Positions 13,690 to 25,700 of a stretch of 64,000 nucleotides of DNA are shown here, in pieces. Made by a program: the position numbers and the translations under genes. The notes under the pieces were generated by a model that did not search any database, had not been told where the DNA came from, and saw only the letters and a program-made list of their open reading frames with translations. Each line of letters opens with the position of its first letter. The first letter of the stretch is position 1. This DNA comes from Parelaphostrongylus tenuis (lineage: Eukaryota; Nematoda; Chromadorea; Rhabditida; Metastrongylidae), in contig JAHQIW010000107.1 in the NCBI GenBank assembly GCA_019055375.1, forward strand, positions 372,001 through 436,000, written 5' to 3'.

Positions 13690-13972
13690 AAAACGTGCGC
13701 TTCAGTAAGATAATGCCTTTACGTCACACGGTAAAGAAGACTAAGGAAAAGTTTGATGAATTGGAAGTCGAAGTCTCGCAGCACCCAGCCTACAGTCCAG
13801 GTGCTACGGCGCTCGATTACGAGCAGGTCCGGAAGCTTGCAGCTTGTTGGCAGAAAATTGCGGATAATGATGGTCTTTATTTTGAGAAATAATCATTGTC
13901 GTTTCCAACTGAATTCATGTATAAACTCTGAATTTCAGAGGGCGTCAAAAAACTTTTCCCTCAACCTAATAT
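13690..13972 (+). mobile_element. mariner relic, transposase C-terminal piece
   Basis: The frame reads HTVKKTKEKFDELEVEVSQH then PAYSPGATALDYEQ, the mariner segment around the second and third catalytic acidic residues. It then jumps by internal deletion to LAACWQKIADNDGLYFEK and a stop, the usual mariner C-terminus (WQKC.D..G.YF). A probable right terminal repeat lies at 13945-13972 (reverse complement starts 'ttaggttgagggaaaag'). The N-terminal half and the left terminus are missing, so it cannot be autonomous. Confidence 0.7.
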
Positions 13973-14215
13973 TACTCCACAGATCGAGTGCCATTCTTAT
14001 TTTTCTTGACTGAATAGTGAAACTGCTCATTTCCACAATGCACAATGGGGAAACCTTACTATGAATGGTGCTCCCAACGACACTGTTTGACACCCAATAA
14101 CACTTCTATACTACGATGAGGTATAAATCATTGAAGATATATCTTGTTTGTCTAAAAAGTCACATTGACCTCAGATTTGCTTAGAACTATTCTAGGTCTT
14201 TTAATTGAAATGCAG

Positions 14216-15731
14216 GTGCCGACTACACTGATAATCCATTATTGAACAATGTCGCTTCTAGCTGTGAAAATACTTCTTCAACCGCTGTCGTTGCAAGTAC
14301 GAACGTCTGCGAAAAAAAAAAACAGAAGATTTCGTGTCTTGCATGCAATTCAGGAGCTTCCCAATTTCTGCTATGTTAGTACCAGATTTACTCAAGAAGG
14401 CCGTCAAGGTTATTTTTGTCTCTAACAGTGACATGCACTGAAACCAATGCGTAACAACTAGATTGGCTCAAAACACTGTGTGGCTGAAAATCACAGAGAC
14501 CAAGATAAATCGTGCATCTTGAGCAAGCTGATCAGTCGCTCAAAACAGTTTTATATATGATTTTTCCTTAACAGCATAATTAACGCTGGTAATTATTCGA
14601 TGACTAGATAACACGGTGAATGATCGATTACGGTGTGTTTTGCAGGTAATGAATGGGACTCCCTGCCGAAGAAACGCATTAGATGATGTAATGAGCAGTC
14701 AGTTGACACTAATTACAGAACACCGTTAATTGGACTTCCAGTTGAGTGTCCGTCGAGATGGTCATCGTGATTCCAACGAAAGATCGTCGAACAAGAACAT
14801 CATTTTCGACCGGTCACATTAGCATGAACGATAAGTCCTTTTGCAATATAATTTCTCTTGCTTTTGTGTTGTGTAATAGGAGGTCGCCACGTGAACAACA
14901 ACTACACGCCCTGTTGAAGTCCATGAAATTCAGATCACGAAGGCGAACGACCGGATCATCGACTCGAATCATTCCCGCTCCAAGAAATGTGAAGGTGCCG
15001 AAAATATTGGCTGCATGGATTTTTGTCAATCTCGGGTTAGCTTAAAGATAAAGGTCTCGATTAATCAATACCTAAGAAATTTTCGTCTATATCAAGCATC
15101 ACTTGAGGTGACTGAATGGATATTAATCCTTTAGAATGACTCACGGTGGCCTATCGATCTAGCAAGTCAGTGCTTCTGTCCTCTCAGACAAGTCTGGTAC
15201 CAATTCGCTGACCCCGGAGAAATGGAAGTCCCGATGTGGCTTGAGCGCTAATAAAATCATCTACCACTTATGTGTTGCAGTGCACTTTAGTCACTGCCCA
15301 CACGCGCTCTCGTGTTCGTTTGTCAACGAAAAAAAAATGCTTTGAGCTGAAAAACAGAGAATAGCAGATCCCTTGACTAGAGTAGAGGGTTAGTTCCTCA
15401 ACATATTACAGTCACATGTAATGATGACTTCAAGAACACGAAAGCATCAATGCGAGCTGTGATGAATGCTGAAAGGGCTGCTTTAGTGAAGAAACATAGA
15501 ATAAACTTTGTGGTTAAGCTAGAACGCCCAACACCGGAAATGAGGCGGATCAAGAATGGGAGATTCTTTCATATGATTGTAAAAGGTTATAGATCTCCTT
15601 CGTTCGCAGTGAGAAATTAACCTTCAGTTAGTCTGTGAAAATGTTTGAAGCCTTTTAGAAGTTGCGACGTCATTGGCTTGCAGTTTCGGCGATATCGCGT
15701 GTTTCGGCAAGACCACATGCCCCAACAGTGA
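14216..15731 (+). CDS. unrecognised multi-exon gene, basic protein
   Basis: Six exon-like blocks follow each other on the plus strand with good acceptors: 14216-14374, 14646-14687, 14742-14812, 14880-14994, 15412-15578, 15684-15731 (TGA). Products include ADYTDNPLLNNVASSCENTS, VMNGTPCRRNALDD, LSVRRDGHRDSNERSSNKNI, RSPREQQLHALLKSMKFRSR, and KASMRAVMNAERAALVKKHR. Exons 2 to 4 join in perfect phase (0, 2, 1), and 5 to 6 in phase 0. Two joints fail by one base: exon 1 to 2, where a 10-A run suggests a length error, and exon 4 to 5, where an exon may be missing. The predicted protein is rich in Arg/Lys and Ser, with no signal peptide or membrane segment. I do not recognise the family. A reverse SINE-A sits in the fourth intron. 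It could be a nuclear or RNA-binding factor, but that is only a composition-based guess. Confidence 0.55.
15043..15225 (-). repeat. SINE-A copy, reverse, inside an intron
   Basis: Carries 'gactgaatggatattaatcc' and 'cagacaagtctggtaccaat', the conserved body of SINE-A. The tRNA head is lost. Confidence 0.6.
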
Positions 15732-17281
15732 ACCCTACATATTTTCTACTTGAACTCTCATTAGGTTTCAATGAAAAGAAAGCCTATGTATATGCTTTTG
15801 TTTTTGCAAATATTGCTCTGAAGGCTGGGACATTGCAGCGTAGCAGTGAGAGATGTATTCTATGAGGGAGAAGGCTCAGATTCGAGCCGCCTCTCTGACG
15901 CCCATCTGAATCCAAATGGAGACACCCAAACTCGATTATCTTCAGGACTGAAAGATTTGAGTCGAATACCATTCTAGAACACTCTCAGGGAAATCCTCAG
16001 GCAGCGGTGGGAACAACACGTGAAGGTTTGAAGGACTTTGGCACGATGAATTCGAGGAACGAATCAGATGAGTGAAGTGCTAGGATCCTCACGATATGAT
16101 GACGGATCATGTGAAATGTGATGTAAAATGTGAAACGCTGCTTTTTATTTTCAAGCATTTTTAAACACTACATATTGGTATTTTTATAGAAGCTGTTTGC
16201 ACATCTTGTTTATCTCGATCACATTATCGACTGCATTGTATAGAGAAAGAATCGAATTTTTATGAGTATTGCTTACAAAAATCTCAGAGCGACCCACTGC
16301 CTATCACTACAACAGATTTACTGGGCGTTATGCAAAGTGAAAAGTAAAAAAATGATAACAAAACTAACGAGGAACGAGATATGGTTGCCCTAGGAGCTTC
16401 AAGAGGACATTTTCATGAACAAGTCAAACTCACAGCCAATTAAGAATTAGAGAGAAGTTGATTACTCATATGCCTGCTTGATAGATACGTTGCAGCACCA
16501 TAATTAATACCATCTAAAAGAACAGTTAACAGATGTTTTCTCGAAGCTAGAGGTGTCTCATGATCTCAGATAATGCAATATGGGCAAAAATTGTCAATAT
16601 TACTCAAGTAACATGTGGCTAACAAGCAAGAGTAAACGAGAATAGGGTGTTGGAAACAACAGGATAACAATCACATAATATTTGCTCGGTCTATACAGCC
16701 ATAATCCTTTACAAACAAACTTAGAAAGAAAATTGAGGAATGTAAGCAAAGAAACCCCAGAAGAAGCACAACGAATGAATAAATAAACAATAAACGCAGA
16801 TATCTAAGAGAACTTTCCTCGCAATCATGATGAGCACATCTTGATAGCAGTCTTCACAAAGAACTCGGAGGGGCAATAACACTTTGAACGCATCATTAGT
16901 AATTAAGCATGTATTTTTATACCCAAATTTTTTAACCAAGTAATGTAAGTTGAAGTCAAAGCGATTCACATCACTGAATTACGAATAACGCAGACACAAA
17001 AACCCGCTTAGTTCCATGGGCATTTACTAACATAAAATCACGTTCCACGTATTTCTTAGTCTTAATGAATGCTATCAGCGCAGACTTCCGTTTACTCGTT
17101 AGATTTGTCAATGTACATCGTTATTAATTCACCGTTACGTTTAGAAATTGGTCATGATAGATTACACCATTGATGGCTTTGAGTTCCATTTACAAAAATA
17201 CCTGTACATGACGTCATTGAAAATGTCACGATAAAAGACAAAAGAAAAAAGTGAAAAATCAACACAAAGAAGTGGTGAAGC
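15732..17281. other. intergenic stretch between the unrecognised gene and apd-3
   Basis: A SINE-D copy occupies about 15840-16115. The remainder to 17281 is AT-rich with no exon I can support. The two genes converge here on opposite strands. Confidence 0.4.
15840..16115. repeat. SINE-D copy
   Basis: Ends with 'gatgagtgaagtgctaggat' followed by 'cctcacgatatgatgacgg', matching the tails at 45885 and 55590. Confidence 0.5.
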
Positions 17282-20200
17282 TTATCGTCCCATACAAATA
17301 TCTTGAAAATCCTTAACAATTGCATTGACAAGTTCTTGATTACCAGCTTTGCAGCCAACATGGACATTGTCCTCCTAAGAAACAAAAGTTATGGACAGAA
17401 TAAATATTAAGTTGATCATATCCTAACCACATGATGTTCAGTTCACCCCTTTGGTACGAAGTGTCCCATGAATGGGTGACTGACGTCGCACCACGTCTCG
17501 GCTTATCGGGGCTTGTGCAATTATGGGTGCGCGTCCCAACACAAATGTGGCATCTATTTGTTAAACTTATTAATTATTCTGGTTCTCATTCAAACAAACT
17601 CATTGTACTTTCGACAACTATGACCAGGAGCTTCATAAAGTTGGTGCAAAAGTAATGACGGTTTGAGCAACTTCTCACACTATGTCATGCCGCTAATGAT
17701 GCTTACTCTACTACTATTATATGTATTTTATACTACGGCAGAGACGTTGGTTGGTAAAAAAGTAATGGCCGAATCACGTCGTGGGTTCAAAATGTATCGC
17801 AAAGCAACAGAGACAACCGGCAACATTATCGACCCATATGGCTCAGGAACTGCTAACGAACGTAAATTGCAGTGATGGTTCAAGAACTTTCGCGAAGGAG
17901 ATGAGAACCTTAAAGATGAGAAACACAGTGGCCGGTTTGGGAAGTTGACAACAACCAGTTAGAAGCAAACATCTAGACTGATCCTCTTACGACTAAATGA
18001 GACGTTGCAGAGAGAGTCAATGTCGACTATTCAATAGTTGTTCGCTGTTCCAAGTTAATCGAGAGATTGAAAAGAGTTAGTGCAAAAGTAATGACGGTTG
18101 GAGTACAGCCAGCCAACAGCCTCGCGTCGCACAACGAACGCTTCAAAAGTTTGACGAATTAGGCTACGAAGTTTTGCTTCATGAGCCACATTCGCCGCAC
18201 AGCGCGCCACGCGACTAGCACTTCTTCAAGAATCTCGACTTCTTGCACGGAAATAGCTTCGACAATCAACAAGATGCAGAAAATGCATTACAAAAGTTCG
18301 TCAAATCTCGAGACACTGATATTCACGTGACAGAAATAACGAAGTTTGTTTCTCGTTCGCAAGAATGTGTTGATTGTAATGATTCCTATTTTGACTAAGA
18401 AGGATGTGTTCGAGCCCAGTTATAACTATTCAAAGCTCCACGGTCTGGAACCGCCATTAATTTCGCACCAACCTAATGATACTTTACAAAGGAAATGAAT
18501 TTAACAGCATTCAATTTATAACAACTCCTCACAGAAATATATACATACATTTACGAAAAAAGATGTTCCTAAGTAACAGACTATTGTCTAATTGCTTATT
18601 AAGCATTAATGTTGTTTCTACTACCGATAACCTAATAAAGTCTCCTCACTCACATCCTCTCTCTTACTTATTATAAAACCCTCTTTTATAACTACATAAG
18701 TCCCAACTTCACTACGAGATTACGAAAATGTTGTTGTGGTGCAATCCGCCTGCCGTCCAACCGCGCCGCGTGTCAGGCGATGATTCAACATCGTATCGAA
18801 AGGATGGAAGTCGAATTTAATAACAATATGAGATTCAAAACCCACTACTTTCTTCAGCAGTACGCACACAGGCTCGCCCGATGTAGTTGTTGCATACAAT
18901 GACGCTGCTGATCCAACCTCTTCAACTACTGCAAATATCTTTTGTGGCATAAGTATAAACTATTGAAAAAAAAGTGAAACAGCTCGTTCACCAAAAAAAT
19001 CAGTGTCGAAAGCAGAAAAAGAAGAGAAATCAACAAAAATCTAATAATTAAATCTTTGTTGTTAATAGCATAACTGATAGATGGTAATGTTAACATGAAG
19101 TAAGAAATAAACTAAAGTAAACACTATTATGGCAGCGTCAATGTAACAGTATGACCAACATGATGCTATTATTTCCAGAATATTTAGTAATATGTAGAGC
19201 ATTCGACCCCAAGCCAGGGTTGACCTGCGTTTTACCTACACCAGGGATGCGGGCGACCACTACACCACCAAGGCCACTGCTTTACCACACCTCTTTTTTG
19301 ATAGTAGCTATCTTAATCTGTCAGCAACCAACCTTGTAACGGGTTCGCTTCGGTAAACACGCATCGGCATTAAACCCGGTTAAGCTGACAGCTTCGATAG
19401 TTCTTATCGAAGAAAGGGTGGTAGCAAAGCAGTGGCCTAGGTAGTGTAGTGGCAGCACGTGAAGAGTATGGGTGAAACGCGAGTTCAACACCCGTTTGGG
19501 AGACTGAGATTTCGAAAATCACCCAGTATTCCTAGGTGCATTTTTTTACACACCATAATATTGGTAAAAGCCGTAAAATGAGAACGACATAAACTTATAC
19601 AATGCCAATGTTCACCTGATAAGTGACCTATCACCATGACCCTTGTAAGCAGGTCACGGAAGCCGTATTGGGAAGTAAAATCTGTTGACTGCGGAACACT
19701 CCACATTATCGCTAGCTAACAATTGTGAAAACTCATTCCTATAATAAATTGAGCAAATATGTTTGATGTTATATATCGAATTGATTAAGAAAAAGCAAGC
19801 TGACTTGCTAATTGTCGACGCAACAAGAGAATCTGTGCTTCGTAGAGGTAATTTGAAATCGAGCTTCCCCGTGATCGAACCATCCTCCTCCTGAGAATAA
19901 GTAATGTTACGAGTAGACCACCTCACGTAAAACATGATAGGAATAACAACTAAACGCAGCTTATGAAATATTCACCTCGAAGATGTTGAGTGGAATGCAA
20001 AACGTTCGACATTAGACAGGAGTTGAACCCGCGCTTCATCCAAACCGGGTCGCGCATGCTACCACTACACCATCGATAGCCATCACTCAGCTACCACTTT
20101 CTCTTCGGTTGATTGATGGCAACTTCAACAGTTAGTGACGAAGAAAGAGTGGAAGCAAAAGGATGGCCTCGATGGTGAAGTACTAACGCGCACACCCGAT

Positions 20201-22787
20201 TATGAGTGAAATGTGGGTTCAACTCGTCGACTGATGTCAGACATCTTGCATACCCCTCAACATTCCTAGATGTACATCTGTAAGATCATACCACTGCTAA
20301 AAAGCAGTAAAAATACAGAATTGCTTTGGACTATGACTGATTATCACTCAATCACAATTCAATTCCAGGACCGACTTCCTATCAATCGTAGATTTGAGAT
20401 TCAAGTGGTAGAAAGTAGCACTCTGACCTCAGCAAAATACGTTATCGTTCCGCGAAGAGTTTGTGAAATCGTATTGATCCGACGGCTAAGTATAACCGTA
20501 GTTCACCAGTCTCTCCGGGTGCGAGGGTCGTTCTCAGTAACGATCCGGGCTATAAATATTCACACCGTTTTCTAGATTTATCAACAGGCTTCGAACAATA
20601 GATATCACGTGATTAAAGACAGTTCAACTGTGACCCTATTTTCATCACAGAAACTATCGCTCAACAGCCAGAAGCTGATGCGAGACATGCTGTAGATTTA
20701 TACTGCAGCGGGTGAGCGGCGTGTGCTGCACAAATGGCTAGGCATAACCTGCCATACACCCAGGATTGAGCCTGGTTTGTCCCGTTCCTTTACTACACTA
20801 ATCATCCATAACTTTAAGATCGGCAAAAATCTTGATTAGATTTCCATGGTGAAATAATCATTGACTAGATACACGAACTCTCTCACCGCTAATCATTGGA
20901 GCAATCATGAATTCAATCACATCTACGATGTCTAATCAAATCGAATGTACGGTACATTCCTTAGAGACTAATTAAGGCCAAGCACTTTACTCTTAATGCA
21001 TAGACTGAATAAAAAGCATTCGTTCTCACAATTAACCCTTTGAAGAAGAAGCCCTTTTCGCTTTCGCCTTGGACTTTTACTGATTATTATACAGCTCAAA
21101 TAACGGCGATTTCAAAAGTGCACTTTTGCTATATAAAGACCTTCCAGTTTTTTATTGTGCCGGCTAAGATTAGATCGCTACTTAACAGAGTTTCAGTGCT
21201 TACTCGACAGTTTAAAAAACCGTAACTCTATAAGTGAGTATGGTTTTTTGAAATGATCTTTATACAGCCGAAACATGTGCATTTTGCACTCGGAGATATG
21301 CGCAACAGAACTATGTGATCATTGAAAGAAAATCGTGTTGTATGGGAACACTGGAAAAGAACTCGAAATTCTTTCGAAAGAGGAAGAAGATTTATCTGAA
21401 TAAACAATGAAAATCGTCGCGTGCCTTTTCGAATCGAAAATGCCTCATTTCCATGTTGATTTTGAAGTTTTTCCTTCGCTTCAAAGAAATTTCTCGCTTT
21501 CTCGTACTAGATTTGTGGAAAAGCCCTTTGTTCTATCGTTCTGTGAGTACTTGCTTTTATTTTCGCTTGACAGCGCAGCTTTGAATATATGAACAACCTA
21601 TTATGGAGTGTAAACTGAAGAGATGACTACTTCTGGTGTAAAAGGTAACGTGTTTTCGCTCATTCCATGAAAGCAATTTTAGGAATACTTTTGGTTTCAG
21701 AATTGCCGCGATGTACGCTAACAAATCGATATTAAGAGCCTAATGTAAAGCCACCCAGTGAAACATAATATTATTTCCACTCCTACAGCGTATCAGAAAG
21801 ACCTTAACAGAGATCAGTACACTGCTGAAATCGTCTTTTTATCAATATGACCAAATGACTACTGAAAGTCTGATGGGAAAGCTCTGTGCGACGGGATACC
21901 CTAAGACAGTGCACATGCATTGGAATGAGTGCACTCCATCCTCGATAGGTTATTCGGGAAAGGATAAAGTAAAGAAAAGGATACATAACTTAAAACACGT
22001 ACAAGGGTGCAAAGTCGTCTAACACCAACCAACCTTATCTCTCACCATCTGAACATACATGGTATCAACCACATTCGCTTCAATGTCCTTCAGCCGACGT
22101 CTACCAGTGACCGATACACATAATTCCACTGTTACAACTAAGTCATCAGATCCTATGCTAGACGATGATGTGAAGTCCTATCATAAAAGATCATCATATC
22201 AGATCAAATTGGCCTACGAAGTTTTTCTGGTATGGTAAGAAAAGGACGATAAGGAAATAGAAAATGATGGAGCGCAAGTAGAACTGAACGACAATGAGAA
22301 GATAGATGGAACATACTCACTACATTAATATCCGAATTAGAGCAGAGCTTCATATTTAGCAGCCCAGGGCAATGACTAACTTTTGGCGATACGCCACTAT
22401 CCCAGTTAGGGTTTGAGGGCGTACAGACACCGGAAGCTTCCTATAATCATTATTTAGTCATATAAAAACAAAGTCATTTCTCACTCCCAGAAAATGTTAA
22501 GGCAGACGGTTAATTCACCTCATAAGCCTCTCTTACTGTCTCAGACTTCTTCTTCTTCTTCGTCTTCTTCTCAGTCTGAATGCGAAGTTTGTTACCAACG
22601 CAAGTTATCGTCAGAACACCTTGAATACTAGTCGACTAGTGCTCACCTTTGTAGAGCTAACTGTGCTCTCTAGATTCCCTGCCATGGGTGGCCTGTGATA
22701 TCTCCTCCGTCAACCAAGTGTCAATGTCCAGACCATCATTTTGAGTGGTAGCTGCCGGCCGTTTCTTCTTTTTCTTCTTTTTGAATA
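17282..22787 (-). CDS. apd-3: apd-3 exons 26-34 (hinge end and ear), with indels
   Basis: Exons: 22787-22647, 22575-22519, 22375-22321, 22177-22046, 20549-20428, 19890-19805, 19738-19616, 18928-18849, 17374-17282 (TAA). Ear landmarks: [20 protein letters not shown] (29), [18 protein letters not shown] (30), [20 protein letters not shown] (31), [17 protein letters not shown] (32), [20 protein letters not shown] (33), [20 protein letters not shown] (34). The ear binds accessory proteins. Single-base surpluses interrupt exons 26 (twice), 28 and 32. Exon 30 is off by +2/-1 near 20452. The last intron contains a mariner. Confidence 0.87.
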
Positions 22788-25700
22788 CTGGAAGATATAC
22801 CAAATGTACAAAACAGAACAATTGCGACAGGAATGTGAGATTTCACATACCCATCGGCGTCTACTAGCTTTTCCCGTTTCTTTTTCTTTGACGAGTCGTT
22901 CTTGTTCACAGGTGTAACATCCTGATAAGGCATGGTGGTGGGAGCACGTGGTACCAAAGCAGATATTGAGGAGGAATGGTACTGACGGTTATAGGCTTGC
23001 GGCCCGCGCACCACCTCGTCAGGTCGTAATGGCTCATCTAGGTTGATGTCAAGTGCTCGAAACTCGTCCGATATGCCATGCTAAACTCACCAAATCACGT
23101 CGTCAAGCGTAAAAACTCAACATAATATGAGAATAAGATTACCAAAAGCTATCAACAGACTAAAACCAACTCGCATATATCTGATAATGTCAAGTGGCAT
23201 GTAAAACTTTCGACGCCAAGCGGAAGTTGACCTCGGGTCTCAACTGATCTCGGAGCGCGTGCTATCACCACCACCGAGGCCACCACTTTGCTACCACTCT
23301 TTCTTCGATATAAACAACTGAAGCTATCAGCTTGACTAGATTTAATGTGGATGTGTTCTCACCAGACCGAACTTCTTAAGGATTAATTATTCGATAGTTT
23401 CAGTAGTTTATATCGGAAGAAAGTGGTAGCAGATCGGTAATCTCGGTGGTGTAGTAGGTAGCACGTGCCCCACGGTATGGACAGGAACTCGGGTTCAGCT
23501 CCAGGCTGGGATCGAAAGTTTTGCATATCACTCAACATTCCTAGATATACTATTACAACATCATAAAACTGCTAAAAGCAGTAAGATTAAGAAATTCTTG
23601 TAGCTCAACTTGCATATATTTCAAATGACAAGAATCCTCTGAAAGCAAAAACAACGTTACGACCATAACATCTCGAAGTAGAAGAAAAGACCTACAGCAT
23701 CTTTATCGTCTTCATCCGTCGACTTCGCGTCCTCTGGCATTTCTCCATCTGCACGATTCACCTTAAATCAAAAAGGGAACGATTGCGAATATTGCGGCTT
23801 ATGTGACGATGTTTAGCAGAGCCTAGAAAACACTGCCTAAGAGTACAGAGGACTCCCAAAACGATCACGAAATGGACAGAGTTATAGATATAGGAAGCGA
23901 GTAGTACGTGATAAGCGGAACATTCGACATCAGGCGAGAGTTGAACCAGCGTTTCACCCATACCGCAGAGGTTGAAGGGGCGTGCTGCTATAACACCACC
24001 AAGACATGCTTTGCTATCATTCTTGCTTCTAACTTATCGTAATCGCCAGCACCTCTTGGTGGTGTGGTGGTAGTAAGGCTTCCCGGTACGGCTGAAACGC
24101 GGGTTCACTCCGCCCGAGGTCCAATGTTTTGCACACCATTCAATACTCTCAGATGTTTATTCATAATATCATAACAGTGCTAAATGGTAAAAATATAGAA
24201 ATTATAAACAGCAAAAAAACTGAGCCTACTCACTTTATGTACAACAGTAACTTCTCTCCTCGCTGGAGCAACTGACACGCCTCTTCTTGCCTTTCTTCCC
24301 ACGCTTTTTCCTCTTCGTATCCTCTTTTGCCTTTTTCCATGTCAAAGTCGCATCTTGTTGCTCCATATAACGCGACAATCCGACAACTCCTATAAACCTT
24401 GTAAGCTTTATAATCCAATCCTAAGCGTTAAATTGTAGTAGATGGGCACATATAAAAGTACCAGGATTTCAAGTGGGCTCTGGATCTCCACTTTATCCAT
24501 ACTATTGGCATTTGACGAATCGAGAGCCATGAATCTCGTTGGACGTTTCGGTGCTGTGGCTGTTCCTTTTACATAGTAAGGATTATTCTCTCGCTCAGCT
24601 TGGCGAGCTTTACGCCGCCGCTCTATCTCACTTGGAGAGAGTTCCACAGATTCCTATACATTTATAACCGTTGAGACATTACGAGTACTAAAGTTAGTAA
24701 GCATATTGCTATCACAAACTTCGATGATAGACGTCCACATTAAAAAAATCACCTTGATTTTCTTCGCTTTCATTCCAGTAATCGTCCCATCCTTATCGCC
24801 AATAGTATCAAAGCTGGTGAACTTTGAGAACCCGAGGAACTGGCTGAATCAAGACATAACTGTTCGAAAATTCAAATAAACGAATGCCGTTTGCTAAAAA
24901 CTAAATGTGATTTCAAGAACAACAAACTTAGAAATTGGCAGATATAACAAGATATATGGTGACTCTACACACTTCTTACTAATAAATATTGACAATATCA
25001 GACCAATCGCTGAAAACATGAGCACCAAATTCCAAGAGAAAAAGGACACAAAATGGTTGAAAGATAAGTTGAAATACCCAACCTGTCCGAATGTGTTCTC
25101 AATATCACTTTCTTCACTTGACTCTGAGGTTTCCTGCCATGGTTCACCAATCCACTGATCGAGATCAAGTCTAAAACATGTAACAGTAGAAGCTTCGCTG
25201 CTCGAATGCTTGATGACCAAGAAAAAAACACATCTACTCTTCAGGTGTTCACTATTACTGGAAAATACACAAAAGTTTCGTAGTTACCACGTGGGATCAT
25301 GCCTAATTTTTTGCCCAATGCATTCCTCCAAAATGGTCGTTCCTTCTTTCGTCTACTTAGCGCTTCGAAATTCTTATTTTCCAAGTAAACTTCTCCTCGG
25401 GGCTTCGGTTTACGCGCCACGAAAACTCCTTAAACGCGCCAAACAATTCAGAACTAAGTAGAGAATGTGTAACACACATCATTGTCTAGAATGCCTCAAC
25501 AGTATTCACAAGAAGTATAAATCGTACATAATTTAAATTTAGACTGTAGATGTAGACCCTAAGAGAAAACTAAATTGTAAATGATGTTAAAGATGGGGTT
25601 CCATTATGATTTCATACAAAGAAGGTGCACACCTTTAACTCTCACGGAGCCATGGACCCAATCTTCTGTGTCTCTAACCTCCAGCTTATTGCGTCTGACA

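Larger units (their letters stand above)
7798..14215. other. repeat-containing stretch, no firmly supported gene
   Basis: The missing lin-32 5' exon(s) should lie here or beyond but were not recognised. Weak coding-like blocks: 8467-8551 plus strand (after 'atttcag', reads SQWIFDDTISEAYRLDCVIC then stop), 10130-10310 on either strand, and 12947-13120 plus strand. None has a partner exon I can join. Repeats here are listed separately. Confidence 0.35.

Noticed and set aside
14746..14850. RRTRTSFS in one frame, resembling a homeodomain N-terminal arm
   Set aside because: The frame that splices in phase with the neighbouring exons is a different one, and no helix of a homeodomain follows.
15687..15720. 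'tttcggcgatatcgcgtgtttcgg' as a possible reverse hammerhead
   Set aside because: No CUGANGA core on the opposite strand at the required spacing, and it lies within a probable coding exon.
17663..17760. Hydrophobic frame [13 protein letters not shown].. that looks like a signal or membrane segment
   Set aside because: It is the left end of the mariner read through into the transposase. Not an independent gene.
22321..22375. Frame [14 protein letters not shown] as a whole exon
   Set aside because: Only its second half fits the ear alignment. The phase-0 frame KYEALL plus one surplus base explains the exon better.
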